DNA of 64,000 bases from Gordionus sp. m RMFG-2023 (lineage: Eukaryota; Nematomorpha; Gordioida; Chordodea; Parachordodidae), in the NCBI RefSeq assembly GCF_954871325.1, contig NC_088775.1, positions 5,743,561-5,807,560 on the forward strand. Direction: 5' to 3'. Numbering within the stretch: the stretch's first letter is position 1; each line of letters starts with the position of its first letter. This document shows positions 1-11,777 of the stretch, piece after piece. The notes beneath the pieces were generated by a model. That model was not told the origin of the DNA, did not search any database, and saw only the letters and a program-made list of their open reading frames with translations. The translations under genes were made by a program, and so were the position numbers.

Positions 1-290
1 CCAGAAATAGTTCCCATGACTAGCATTACAACCGAAAGCACGATAAAAATATTAAATATTTTTGCAAGATTCGGATTTCCCAGGATAATCGTTTCTGATA
101 ACGAACTCCGATTCAGCAGCAAAGATTTCAATGATTTTTATTTAAAAAAATATTCAATTAGTGCACGGAAGTCCTTACCACCCTCAGACAAACGGCACGG
201 CCGATCGTTTAGTTGGAACTTTTAAACAGAGCATGAATAAAAGAAACGAGAGGGATTTAGATACCAGTAATTCTTCAAGAAAGACAAATT
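1..290 (+). mobile_element. Retroelement integrase scrap
   Basis: The plus strand shows the middle of a Ty3/gypsy-type integrase core: a run like FGFPRIIVSDNELRF (the catalytic 'SDN' strand), preceded by the TST/TIK helix and followed by the usual 'PP..NGTAD' stretch. This is a fossil piece cut by the window edge, with no LTR in view, and it is broken. Confidence 0.75.
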
Positions 291-524
291 ACAAAGGTAA
301 ACTAAATTTATAACTAGGAAATAATATAATATTTTGTTAACATATACGAGGAATGGGAGGATCTTATAAAAATTAAATCTATCCTATTTTCTTTATAAGA
401 AACTATAAATATAGTAGTAATTTGATTCTATTTTATTATATTTTAATTCTTGAACACCATAAAAAATGGGAAACCAGTTTTCTAAATTCTTTAACAATGT
501 AAAACAGCCTATGATAAATTGCTG

Positions 525-660
525 GATTATTATGATTTAACTCGATGATGCAATAATAACCACAATATTAGATCCCAGGCTTAAAGTAGTAAATTTTAAA
601 TTAATATCCGATGATTATGATATATCCAAGTTAACGAATAAATTTAAAAAAAATTCATAA
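525..660 (+). mobile_element. hAT transposase scrap
   Basis: A short plus-strand reading contains TILDPRLKVVNFKL, which matches the 'LDPRFK..F' motif near the hAT transposase C-terminal region. Stops lie on both sides, so this is a remnant. No terminal repeats are identified. Confidence 0.5.
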
Positions 661-779
661 CAGCTATTGTAGGCATTTAATTTACCCCCATTTAAATAAA
701 TATAATTTTATTTTAAAAGCTGATAATTATAACTGTCAAACTAATAAGGATAAAATAATATTCAATTCTGTTAAATAGA

Positions 780-960
780 TTTATATCTGAGTGACCACAG
801 CAGGAGTCACTAGCTTTTAAGACCTCAGCGGGCTCAACTAAATATTTTTTATAGGGGTTTAGCCCCCCATACTTTCCTTCCGCCCCCGTTTTTACCCGCT
901 CTTCGGCTTTAATTGAAATTTGCAAACTCTGAACAATTTTTCTGATTTTCACATTTTGTC
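780..960. repeat. GC-rich repeat patch in AT-rich DNA
   Basis: A compositional island with pyrimidine-rich strings (AGCCCCCCATACTTTCC, CCGCCCCCG) in otherwise AT-rich sequence. Similar patches recur near 2500-2590, 12780-12850 and 37100-37190. It is probably the end of an old transposon. The open frame through it has no recognisable protein. Confidence 0.35.
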
Positions 961-1209
961 ATTTATTACGCATACAAATAATGAAAGCAAAACTATACAA
1001 GATATTTCTAAAGATAATATTTTTTTAATACAAAATATTTATCCATTTATTACAATATTAAATATTTTATGGATTAAATGATAAAAAAGGTTAATAATTC
1101 ATACACTGTCTTAATTGATAATGATAATGTAAAACAAGGCAATATAATTCTTAGCATAAAACTAATTTAACGTTGTGTTACTATTTTAACAATGTTTTAT
1201 AGAATGGAC

Positions 1210-1660
1210 TAATAAAGAAAAATTTGTAGGCCTAACCAAATCAATAAGAGGAAGAGAATATAGACGACAACCCAAAACTTAAAACTTATGGTGGTTAGAG
1301 CTTCCTCTTAGATGTCATTGTGGAAGCTAGATAAGTAATCGAGAAAATTATTGTGAGATATAATTTTTAAAAGGTTAGCTTCCATTTTTAATGATATATA
1401 AACGACTAGACAGTTGACATTATTACTCATCTAAATTATGCAATTAAATGTTATCAGCATCAGGAGAAATAATCTTATATTATAATAGCCATACAAATAA
1501 TAGATACTGGTTAATTTGCAGTCATAGCCATGACATTCACGATTTAGATAAATTGATAAAAAAAACATTAAAAATCTTTAGAAGAAATAATTTTTTAAAT
1601 ATATTGAAGAATTACTTACAAAGAAGCCATAATAGAAATGAATCATTTAGTAACTAGAAA
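1210..1660 (+). other. Unidentified open stretch, possibly transposon-derived
   Basis: A 69-codon plus frame (1448-1657) follows 200 bp of broken reading. It contains histidines and a cysteine in a spacing (C..HSHDIH) that might come from a FLYWCH/MULE-type zinc finger. That is only a guess, because no diagnostic motif is complete. There is no splice-site or paralogue support. Confidence 0.2.
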
Positions 1661-2990
1661 GTAAGAAAGTTTGTAATAATATCAAAATATTATATTAAAG
1701 ATTTAACTCAGACTTGGTTTTCAAAGAAGTATAAAATGGTTTTTCTATAAACACCTAAAAAGGGAGAAGGAAAAAAAGATATCTAATAAGGATTATATCC
1801 ATTGTGGGATGAATAATTTTTAATGATATTTTTTTATTCATAAAGGGATGGTGTTAAGAATTGAATGCAATTTGTTACTTTTATTTATTAACATAAGCAT
1901 TGATTAGTAAAGTTTATTTAATATATTCTATAACTGTCAAATACATCTGTAAAAGTGGCATTTTACCTAAAATTTTTTAACCAATTCTATATAATAGAGA
2001 TATTAATCAACTATATATCTACTTACTTTTTTAAAAAATTTTCTTATACTTGTTTGGACATTGGAAATATTTTTAGGAAGAGGCATGGTAATTAAATTTA
2101 AAAATGGATTGGTGATTTTGAACTCTGGTAATTACGATATTAAATTTGTTAATTTTCAATATATAAATTATTTTATTTTTTTAATTAGGGTTATAAAATA
2201 ATTTAAATAATAAAAAATCAATTAAGCTTCAACTATTAATGCTTTATTTATATTTAGACATTATGATTGATATTCCATTTTTAACACAGAATTTGATTGC
2301 GCAAGCTGACATAGTGACAATATAGTTTATAAGTATTAATCTAATCTAATAATTAAAATAGCAGTCATTATATAAAAATTTAGATAGTTTTATTAATTTT
2401 TAAATAATAAAATAAAATTTATATATAATACTTAATAAAATTTTAAAAGAAATCGTTCAGGTGGCTATCAAAAAAATTTTTTAGTTCAGGGGATATAAGG
2501 AGCCATTAAAATAAAATTAAGGGGGGTATTCAAATTTTTTTAACGGGGCTCTAGGCCCTGTGTCCTCCTTCTAGTAACGCTATTGGAACAAAGAGTCATA
2601 CTGATTAGTTAATTTGGTGGAACGCAAATGCATATCAAATCCCCATACTCTCAAAAATGGCAAGGGATTGCATATTTATAAAAAGGAACATCTTCTACTT
2701 GTGAAAAGTTTTTTAAGCTGGAATTAATTTTCAAAAAAATCGCAGCTTGTCATATAAAAAAGAAAAATTTTTTGACATAAAAATTATTTCAATTATTTGA
2801 ATAATTCAAATCGAATACAAATAATAGATTTTATTATTCGTAAGAATATGTATTAAATTATTTTGAATAATGCACTTATTCGAATTTGTTTTTTGAATAG
2901 ACCTAATGTCTATTGATTGTTTTGATTTAAATAGACAAGCTTAAAAGTAAAACAAAACATTGTCGTATTCATCTACCTTTTTACAGATTT
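1660..2990. other. AT-rich stretch with no gene seen
   Basis: Read in six frames, nothing here resembles a gene. A GC-rich transposon-end-like patch lies at about 2500-2590. A palindromic stretch rich in TTCGAAT/ATTCGAA is at about 2790-2900, and similar sequence recurs near 48370-48460. Confidence 0.5.
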
Positions 2991-3960
2991 TTAATAATAT
3001 TTCTAAGCTGTTAAGGAATTTAATTCAATTAAATAACCATAAATTTTGATCCAAAATTTATTAACTACAATTAATATAAAGTTATCTGTATATATGTGGC
3101 CAATTGATTAGAGGCGAAACAAATGGGGAATTTATTATAGGTGGATAAAACTGAAAATTATTCTAGAATTTGTCACTGATTCAACAATATTAAAATCATT
3201 ATTATGTTAAGTAAAATTAAAATATAAAAAAAAATTACGAATTTTTCATCATATGAAATATTGCAATCTACTATGATAGTGCCACAATCATTAAGAATCA
3301 ATCTACATAGCCGATGTTGAGAAGAAGATGTAACAAATTTTACCGTTAACTAAATAATATTTTTTGTTTACAAAAACATATTTATAATAAATATAATATA
3401 ATCCTAACTTTTATAAGATTGGATTTTTTATATTTTTAAGAAATTATTAATTCCTCATATAATATTACACCCAAATAATGAAAGCTTTAATATATAGATG
3501 ACAATATATATTATGTATATTATCTATAGTAAACAGTAAAACATCGTTATAGTTATAGTGTTAACTCAGATAAAATTCATTAAAGGTAATAAAATTTGCA
3601 AGTACAGCCAACAAATTATTCGGCAATATATACCTGTTTTAAATGACATTAATTAATTTTAAATATTTTTTTAAGCTACAAATATGTGAATGTAAAAAAT
3701 AATTATTATATCGATTAGAGTTACTATATCAGGTATTCGGATCATAGTTAAACTAAATTTGCTATTCTGTTGGAGATTTAAAAGGAATTTTAACTATAGA
3801 TCTATAAAAAATAGAATTAAAGTTTTCTATTAAAAAATTAACCAAACCAAGTCATAGGAGTTTATAAGACTTTTTTTCGAAAATATCAGAATAAACAATT
3901 TAAAATTAACTATTATATTAATTTATATTCCATTTTATTCTTAAGGTAGCTGGAATTGAC
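2990..3960. repeat. Diverged copy of the block at 10440-11440
   Basis: This block aligns collinearly with 10440-11440. Shared landmarks include the exon at 3239-3349 (versus 10652-10762), the upstream TATTATAAATATG motif, AATTATTAATTCCTC, and a conserved donor-like GTTAATTTTTT near 3850 (versus 11252). It is the leftover of a tandem duplication of the secreted-protein gene. Its signal-peptide exon is no longer recognisable. Confidence 0.75.
3239..3349 (-). pseudogene. Exon of a third secreted-protein gene copy (C)
   Basis: A minus-strand exon of 111 bp (37 codons, phase 0 on both sides), flanked by TTTAG and GTAATT. It has exactly the length and phase of the exon at 10652-10762. Both read L-x-VKF-x(7)-HRLC/NRLC-R-x-I and end in KF just before the donor. 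The exon itself is open. No partner exons are found downstream (expected near 2.6 kb), and the equivalent of the gene A signal-peptide exon has lost its reading frame. I therefore call this a partial, probably dead gene copy. Function is unknown. Confidence 0.65.
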
Positions 3961-4264
3961 AAACTTTTTTTCAAATTGCAGGAAAAATTTTTTCTATTAG
4001 GCTTATTTGATTCCATTTTCTATATGTAACTGCTACTTTACTTTATTTTAATTTATAAAATTATCATTTTATTCTAATATTTTAAAATCAAATATTGTAA
4101 ATAGTCATTATTATCTATAATAACAAATATAATATTTTTTAAAAATATTTTAAAAAATCAGGGTGGAGTGGATCATCTTTTTAAAAAAAAGGTCTGCAAC
4201 GGTCCGGTTCTTAATGCACCTCCCACCCTCTCATACGGAAGGCGTGGTCGGGTTTTTTAAAATA

Positions 4265-4475
4265 TTTTTAACATTGAGTGAGTTAAAACATCGTTAGTGC
4301 TTTCAATCAACTGTTAAGCGTGAAGTTAGCACAAATTTTTATTTTTGCTATAACTTTTTTCCTTAAATTCGGCTACTATAAGGAAGCACTAATAAGCACT
4401 AACGAAACACTAAAAAATGACATATTATTCATCGTTAGTGCTTCCAAATGTTCGGCCAACTTCACGGAGCTAAAT
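4265..4475. repeat. Inverted repeat built on GTTAGTGCTT
   Basis: ATCGTTAGTGCTTTC at about 4290 and AGCACTAACGAAAC at about 4400 are inverted. The motif then repeats as ATCGTTAGTGCTTCC at about 4433, and GAAGTTAGC/GCCAACTTC also pair. This looks like a foldback element or the ends of a small DNA transposon. Confidence 0.45.
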
Positions 4476-4639
4476 AAATCATCATATAAAATTTATTAAG
4501 AACCAATCATATTTGAAAAATATATGATAAGTACACAAATCATAAAATATTGGAAAGTACAAAATATTAAGTATATATATAATATATATCGAAGATCCTC
4601 CTCCAGACGCCCTAGTCTGTAAGCTGGATAAAATGCCTT

Positions 4640-5960
4640 TAATTCCTTATCCAGAATAGTATTTATGAACATTTTTTATGAAAAATTCCCACTTTATGCA
4701 AGATTTATTTAACAGTCATGCTTTAGAACCCCTCTAGATTTCGGGGAATATACAATTCCTTCTGACGAGGGTTTAGATTTAAAAATATGGTATCTAGATG
4801 ATGGTACCATCTGCAGACCTTCTAAAAAAATATTTTAGCTGCGATAGATTATATCGAGCAGAATTCTCTAAATGTAGGCCTTACTCTAAATAAAGCTAAA
4901 TCTAAAATATACTTTTTAAATTCAAATACCCTCGATGTCCAGGGGTTTAAAGTCATTAAAGAAAGTGAAATTAATCTTCTTGGTACACTTTTTTTAAGCA
5001 GTTTTTCCAACTGTGAGATGATCGTGGAAAAATTTTTCGAAGACTTATTAGGACTTGAAAATATTTTAAGAAATACTTTCACACCAAAGTTTTAAGATTT
5101 TACATATTTTTAGATCTTCTTCCTTTTTTTTTTAAATAATAAATTATTAATCGTGTTCATAAATTTTTTAGAAGCATATTAGATATTATTTTAAATATTA
5201 AATTGGAAGATTTTAATTGGGGTTTCTCACAATTACTCTCGAAAATGGGTGGTTTAGATTTATATCCATTAAATCTTATATCTCTTTCTTCATTTTTGAC
5301 ATCGCATTTGATGAACAACGCCATGATATCTTCTTTTATCACTTCTAAAGATATTAGGCCTTAACAGCTTGAACATCTTTAGCTCTGGCTTAAGCTGTTT
5401 TACCCACAGTTTTAATACATCAATCAATTTTTGAACCTTTAATTAAAAATACTCTCATCTAACCCCTTTTTGAAGTATATTCAACTATTTCAAAATGCTG
5501 ACTGTTATACTGAATGAATGGTTGGAAGCATTACCAAGTCGTAACCTAGGTAACCTCTTATCAGATGAACAATTAAGAGTTGCCATAGGCCATCGATTAG
5601 ATATAACATGGTTCAGCCACATACATATATCAAATGTAAAATATTAGTTGACTCCAAAGGGATACAAGGGCTTAATTGTATATATAGTCAAGGAGGCAGA
5701 CATGTAAATGCGCGATTAATTCAGCTATTAGCCGTTCTCTTACCAGGGCCCGAATACCAAACATCCTGGAGCCTGCTATTAGATGGCCTAAGACCGGATG
5801 GCTTAACCTCATAACCATGATCATTAGGGAAATCCTTAATTTGGGACATCACAAACGTATCTTCATTTTCAAAAATATTTAAATTCTAATCCAATTGACA
5901 TAGCCGAGAAAAAAAATTAAATATTCCAAATTAACAAATTATATTTTTTTTTACCAATCA
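4640..5960 (+). mobile_element. LINE remnant (RT end plus C-terminal domain)
   Basis: Broken plus-strand reading of a LINE polymerase. An RT palm/thumb segment (GLTLNKAKSKIYFLN, then NLLGTLF) is followed by a 'GGLDLYPLNLISLSSF' helix, then WLEALPSRNLG and the C-terminal GGRHV...RPDGLT motif typical of a LINE group with a nuclease-like C-terminus. The same C-terminal motif occurs on the minus strand at 17265-17330, so two copies of one family are present. Several stops and frame changes interrupt this copy. Confidence 0.7.
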
Positions 5961-6778
5961 TTATCTCTTCCCTTGGACATATGTCAAGTAGAACTTTGAA
6001 ATTTTTAAAAACTATAGGCTGCAAAATATGAGCTCTTACATCAGAACCTAAAGAATATTATTTTTTAAAACAAAATTTACAAATTACAATTTTAAAATAC
6101 AAATCATCCACATTTTTGGGAACTTGTAGTCCCACCTTCGTTTTTATAGAATGAGGTTTTAATTAATTTATTATTTTTTAAAATATTTTATATAGTTTTG
6201 ATATATGTATGTATGTTATTTTATATAATAAAATAAATGAGAAGTGCGAATACTATACGGTTAAAAAAAAATATTATAGCTATATAAACTGGTATGTAAA
6301 TCACAATAAAATATAAAATTAAACATTTTATAATGATTTAAAAAGTTAGTCAAAATATCAATTTATAAATAAAAATTTAATCTTCTATGTTTATTGCGCC
6401 AATTTTTTGATAATTTTTTTGTGTTGGGGATTAGATCTCGATGAGTAAAGTTATTCAATCAATCAATTTTAAGATGTCATATTTTTGATATAGTTTTTTA
6501 ATATTTTCTGTAATGAAGAAAAGGCCCTCTCATTTGTGCTTGTACTAATTTGGTATAATTGCCAAAATATAGAGTAACTTTAATATATTTGGAAAGTATA
6601 AAATATGGAATGCTTACATTGTGTTTCTTGGAAGATTATCTAAAAATAAATGATTCTTTCATAATGAAACACAAAGTCAAAAATTTAACTAAAAATGCAA
6701 TAAAAACCGTTATTTTATAATAATCCTTTATTGAATCATGTTTGAAAATTATATAATTTGGCTTTGGCCTCAACTAAC
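5960..6778. other. AT-rich stretch, nothing recognised
   Basis: No coding exon, RNA gene or repeat pairing could be supported here. Confidence 0.5.
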
Positions 6779-6960
6779 GTTGCTAAACGGCTCGTTTTGA
6801 GATTTTAAAAAGATTTTTGCCTAAGCCTCCAGATTTCGTTTATAGATGTCCCCTTTGTGCGATTTAGAGCAAAATATACGTTGCGTCAAAATTTTTCTGG
6901 ATAAAATATTGAGTTAGCCGTTAATAAAAATAAGCTCAAATCGAGCCGTTTAACAACACT
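6779..6960. mobile_element. Foldback MITE copy 1
   Basis: About 180 bp. It starts GTTGCTAAACGGCTCG and ends GAGCCGTTTAACAAC, with inner arms ...AAATATTGAGTTAGCCGTT pairing back. Nearly the whole element is an inverted repeat with no coding capacity. At least eight other copies are in the window. Confidence 0.8.
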
Positions 6961-7489
6961 ATCCTCAGCAATCAAAATCCTATGGAAATTCCTTAATATA
7001 ATAATTCAATATTCCCATAACTTCAGCCAAATACATTTTTTTTGAAAAAAATTGCATATAATTGAGGTGTAATAGATAATATTTTAATACATTCCAAGTG
7101 AAAAAAATTAGCACTCGTATTTAATATTGTAACAGTTCATATGAAATACATGTTTCAGGTGATTCTGATATTTCTCTAATGGCACAAAATAGGCACTTAT
7201 ATGCTGTAACAGCTTGATGTCGAAGGCCACATCTTGTCATGCGATGCAGGCCTTTTGTTTATTTTTTCATGTAGCACAATAAGTCTCAGAAATAATTATA
7301 TTCAGCAAATTGTGTCTATTTGGATATCCGAACACTTTTCATACATTCTAGAAATTTTCTACTAGTATTTTTTTTTGGTTAATAAAATTTTCTTTAGGCC
7401 ACCAGTGTTTGAAGTTTAAAAAAATGTAAATTATAACCTATTTGAAATAAAATATTTTGCAAAAATTCAGATTGATGAAACCCTTATAT

Positions 7490-7640
7490 ATATTTTTTTC
7501 CCAAAAATTCTTGCTATAGGGCAGGGAATTTTTATTCCCCCCCCCTAGCAATGGCTAAAAAATAATTGCCACGATCAACCCCTCCCCTGACATCTACCCC
7601 CCCCCCCGTGTTATGTCATTGATTAAATCATATTTATCAT
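7490..7640. repeat. C-rich repeat fragment
   Basis: Runs of nine and eleven C flank short A/T text (CCCCCCCCCTAGC, CTACCCCCCCCCCCG). This resembles a transposon end or a slippage-prone tract and directly precedes MITE copy 2. Confidence 0.35.
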
Positions 7641-7641
7641 A

Positions 7642-7829
7642 GTTTTGTTAAACGGCTCATTTTGAACCCATTTTTAAAACGGCTAACTCAATATTTTAGC
7701 CAGAAAAATATCACCTAAGCCTCCAGATTTCGTTAATATATGTCTAGACCTTTGTTTCTTCTACAAACAAAATCTTCAGGCTTGCGTAATAATTTTCATA
7801 GATGTAATATTGAGTTCGTTTGACAACAA
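7642..7829. mobile_element. Foldback MITE copy 2
   Basis: Same family as the copy at 6779-6960. The left end is TTGTTAAACGGCTCA and the inner arm is CGGCTAACTCAATATTTTAGCC. The right arm is shortened (TTGAGTTCGTTTGACAAC). Confidence 0.75.
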
Positions 7830-8190
7830 TAATATCATCATAATTCATATGACTTTCAATGGAAAGAAGGAAGGTTCTGAAATTTAAGGTCAAACGAGAA
7901 AACTTTTTCTAGTGTGTAGAAAGTTTTAGAAAAACAGAATAAGGTTGTGGTAGAGTCATGTGCGTGTTTGTTGAATAAAATTGCCGGAGTACACTTGACG
8001 ATGGGGGGTTGGGGGACCGGGCAACCCTTGGTTAAACCCCAAAGCCAATAAATAATTTATATATAATTCTTCATAAAAAAATGTTATGCTCAATAAATGA
8101 GCCATTGCAATTATTAAGGAAATGATATAATTGTTTGAGGTTTCAATAATTTTATAAAGCTTTTCCTTAGTTGAAAATAAAAATCCCCCG

Positions 8191-8383
8191 TTAAAAAATA
8201 TGTTTTTGATTTATTACATTGCTTTCAATATCGTGCTTTAAATTTTTCCCATTAAGCCATTCAATTAGATTAAGAGCATCGTTGGATATTCTTCTTTTAT
8301 TCATTGAAATAATATCCTCCTTACCATCAACATTCAATACAATACGGTCCCCTTCTCTCTCCAAATAAACAGTCGGATTTACT
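8191..8383 (-). CDS. Gene A exon 5 (terminal)
   Basis: Follows an AAAG acceptor with one base completing the previous codon, then VNPTVYLEREGDRIVLNVDG. Gene B's exon at 11591-11777 matches it: VNPIYLKRQG, DADGK, and the shared ending ESN. Both read into a stop within ten codons after ESN, which argues for a terminal exon. A donor GTAATA sits at 8217. Confidence 0.7.
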
Positions 8384-11294
8384 CTTTATGAAATAAATGA
8401 TTTTTCATTAATTAGAAATTGGGTAAGGTATTATATCTACAAGAATTAGTGTTGTTAAACTACCTAACTTTAGTCAACCATAAAATAGTGTAGCCATGTT
8501 TTTATCCAAAAATTTTGAATCAATCATCAAGTTGAGACTCATCTTAGAAGCTTAATTCATTTTTTTGGGCTAAAAGTTTGACTAAGCCACGAAAGAGATG
8601 GTTAAAGTTAGGTAATTTAACGACACTAACAAGAATCGAATAACTTTACAAATTTTAAAGCTCATATCTTGCAATTGCTCGCAGATATAAAAAAAATTTT
8701 ATAAATGCGATTTTAAACCTATTTTTGCTTGTATATTTGGTTTGTATGCAAAGCCAAACTTTTGAAATGTTAGAATATTTAAGGAAACCTACAAAAAATG
8801 TTTTGGCCACATTTTTTTTTATTTAATTTTTTATTTAACGAAAAGGCTTATTTCGTTTGATTCATTTCAATAAAGTTTTTAAAATAAATTTTATTATGTT
8901 TTATAGACAGCAATAAGACATGAATTTTATATTTGGGTATAGGTCTATTTCAAAAAAATTCAAATTATGTTATGTAGATTATTGAGGTTTAGATTAGACG
9001 TATTAAAATATAAAAATAGATAAATATTTATTGAAAGAGTAATTTTGTTTTTTTCTAATTTTGATCAAATATATTCTAAATTTAATTAAAAATAGATATC
9101 GTTATGATTATTATAAAATATATTACAATTCGGGAATCTTTTCAGGATCATAGAAATCTGCTATATTATAATGACCATTTTCTTTAACATCGCATAAATC
9201 TTTGGTAACTATATCTAAATTATTATATACAATATTAATCAAATATTAGGTATAATACTATAATAAATAATAAAATATAATTTTTTTTAAATCGTGGAAT
9301 GAAGAATTTCCTTTGTAAATATAATTTTCTCAAGGAACTAGCAAAACTTTTAATTGGGCTAGAAACTTTGGACTGCATTTATTTTATAGATGAGGTAAAA
9401 AGAAATAGAGTATATCATATTAATATTGATAAATTTAGATGACTTAATAATATTTATAAAAAAATACATGATACAATTTTATTCTTGAGTTATGACATTT
9501 GAAATAAAATTTTTACTACGGTTTTACCGTTCCGACCTCTTTAGTTTGAAAATTTTATACATATAGTTTATTACATAAAACATTTTATAAATGATATATT
9601 TGGAATATCTTTTTAATGGATATTTAGGTGTAATAATTAGATCTATTATATATTTTAAATATCAACGAATAAGTTTTTGTTTATTTAAATAGCACTATAC
9701 TATTATTTTTTTTTTCAAAAGCGTTTTCCTAAAGAAAGAAAGAAAGAACAGAAGAACAGAACGGGACATATTTTTTAATCGGTTATGTAAATAGGAACTT
9801 AAAAATGCCTTCATTCAAGGTCCTTGGTTAAATTATATTTTCCATAATAATTGTTGTATAGTATAATAATCAAATATTTGAAAAAAAACAACAATTCTTT
9901 TTTTAAAAATAGATAATATAGTGTATACCTTTACATGTCTTGAGAATAATTAAGACTTTATGGGTATCTCCAGTCAGTTCTAAGACCTTATTTACATAAT
10001 ATATAAAGGAGTTTTGATATATTTCGCTTCTGACAAATGTTCCATCTTTATTAATTTCCTTAACAGTAAGGTTATTACCTCTCTGTTCTGCTTCGTTCTA
10101 AAATAGTGCAAACAACAAAGATATGTTTAAAAGATAATGATAATAGTATCTTATTCTGAATATAAAATTTAACTCTCCTTTGTTCATATTTGTTTTTTAT
10201 TAGGTAATAATATTTAATAAAATTAAATGCCTTTATTTCCCTAATCTTTATATATTACATATATATATTATATATATCTAATCATAATCTCAACACTGAT
10301 TTTAATCTCATAATATATGACAAATAATTTTAAAATGTCTATTAATTTAGTTTAATTTAAGCAAGCTTAGAGAGATAAAATCATGGTGCCATGTCCTGTA
10401 TCTCCTTTTTTAATATGTGAGATTTTTTCAAGGATATTAATTCAAATAATGCACCAATATTTGGTTTCAAAATTTGTTGACCATAAAAAAAAAATATATA
10501 AAGTTATTTTTGCTAGCCAATTATTTTAAAGTAAAATTACAGTGATTATGTTTAGGTAGATGAAACTGAGGAATATGTACTAGAATTTTCATATTGAATT
10601 AACAATTTTAAAAACAGTTGTATGTTTAGTAAAGAAAAAAAAAAATTTTACGAATTTGTGGTTATTTGGAAAAGTGCAAGTCTGATAGCTAGCGTCATCA
10701 GCCTTAATAATCTTTCTGCATAGGCGGTTTGGAGAATCTGATGAATTAAATTTAACCCTTAACTGAATTTTAAAAAAAAATTATTGCAGAAACATATTTA
10801 TAATAGTAAATATTCATAAAAATTATTAATTCCTCTGGCAATATTATATAAAATAATCTTAAGTAATGAAAGATTTAATATAAAGATGACAATATTTGTA
10901 TATATGTTATGTATACACATACACATCTTTAATTAACTCCGATATGGTCAATTTTAGTCATTTAACCAATTTAAAAATCCGGTCAGCGGCCAGAGGTCCC
11001 TCTAACCTGATATTAAATTGTTCAGTTATATTAGCTTTTTAGAGAAATTGTTATCGTTACATTAAAATTTGTTAACTGCCTTGTTTCTAAACAATTAACT
11101 TGAATATTATTATTTTTTTTAATGATTTCGTTACAAATGTGTTAATGTAAATTATTATGTTAAATTAAATTTATTCTATACCTGATATAATTTATGAAAG
11201 AATTTAATATATTAATAAAAAAGGTTTTAATTAAATTTATAAAAAAATTAACCAAAAGCAATATAAGAATATACGTTTTATAAAATATGTCCAT
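8191..11294 (-). CDS. Secreted protein gene A (five exons, family unknown)
   Basis: A minus-strand gene assembled from exons 11253-11294, 10652-10762, 9935-10097, 9127-9214 and 8191-8383. Phases agree at each junction (0, 0, 1, 2). The first exon gives a hydrophobic leader (MDIFYKTYILILLL). The mature part has cysteines at RLC and QTC, then KDLCDVKENGHYN, FYDPEKIP and REGDRIVLNVDGKED. The last exon can end at a TAA about eight codons past ESN, giving roughly 200 residues, although a GTAATA donor at 8217 would allow a further exon. Gene B is a paralogue with the same exon plan. I do not recognise the family. Exon 5 faintly resembles the spacer exon at 42227-42351 (VL-x-I/V-N/D-GKE), so an ADAMTS-related origin is possible but unproven. 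Confidence 0.7.
8446..8636. mobile_element. Foldback MITE, related variant, in gene A intron 4
   Basis: Ends GTTGTTAAACTACCTAACTTTAG and TAAAGTTAGGTAATTTAACGAC are inverted, with a 190-bp span. The terminal GTTGTTAAAC/GTTTAACAAC logic is shared with the main MITE family, but the inner arms differ. Confidence 0.6.
9127..9214 (-). CDS. Gene A exon 4
   Basis: 88 bp, exactly the length of gene B's exon at 13423-13510. It encodes IVTKDLCDVKENGHYNIADF then YDPEKIPE. The acceptor is ATTTAG (phase 1 in) and the donor TT|GTAATA (phase 2 out). Identity with gene B is strong through DLCDVKE-x-G-x-YNI-x-x-FYD. Confidence 0.8.
9935..10097 (-). CDS. Gene A exon 3
   Basis: Acceptor CTATTTTAG, phase 0. The reading NEAEQRGNNLTVKEINKDG is followed by TFVRSEIYQNSF and a hydrophobic end VLIILK. 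The donor is ACAT|GTAAAG, matching gene B's donor position; AAAG|GTATAC at 9928 is an alternative with the same phase. One NLT sequon is present. Confidence 0.75.
10652..10762 (-). CDS. Gene A exon 2
   Basis: 111 bp, phase 0 on both sides, acceptor TTTTAAAATTCAG, donor GTAAAA. It encodes LRVKFNSSDSPNRLCRKIIK and ends PNNHKF. The copy at 3239-3349 has the same length and phase. It holds two cysteines and one N-S-S sequon. Confidence 0.8.
11253..11294 (-). CDS. Gene A exon 1 (signal peptide)
   Basis: ATG followed by DIFYKTYILILLL and the donor GTTAAT. The leader has a short polar start and a hydrophobic core, as in secreted proteins. It is phase 0, matching exon 2. This start is favoured because no other hydrophobic ATG-led run lies in the 800 bp upstream of exon 2. 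Confidence 0.6.
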
Positions 11295-11590
11295 AAAATT
11301 CTAAACGTTTTTTTTTTGAATTGAGTGTTTCACGCGTAAAGTTCAATTAAGTTTAAGATTATTTTTAAAGTATCAAGCATAAACAATTTTATAATTAATT
11401 AATTTTATATATAAATTTTTTATACATTATAAAGTTAAGTAGATAAATCGGGAAAAATTTGACATTCAGTTAAAAGAGGCATTGTAATTATTGAGGAAAA
11501 TTAATATGTTCCTTATATAATTATAAAAATATCTCTCATTTAAATCAAACTTTTGTCTATAAATTGACTGATCGAAAAACACTTGTTAAA

Positions 11591-11777
11591 TTAAAGTTTT
11601 AATGATGAATGTATATTTACATTGCTTTCAACACTATGATACAATTTTTTTTTCTTTAGCCAATTGATTAGAAATATCGCATGATCGGATATTACCGCTC
11701 TATTTATAAAAATATTTTTGCCATCGGCATCCGTTACAATGAGGTTACCTTGTCTCTTCAAGTAAATCGGATTAACC
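11591..11777 (-). CDS. Gene B exon 5 (terminal)
   Basis: Acceptor CATATAG, one base in, then VNPIYLKRQGNLIVTDADGK and an ending SVESN shared with gene A's DIESN. Reading runs nine codons further to TAA; a GTAAAT donor at 11620 is the alternative. Confidence 0.7.

Noticed and set aside
2560-2720. Expected third copy of the gene A exon 3
   Set aside because: Nothing alignable with 9935-10097 was found here; the copy appears lost.
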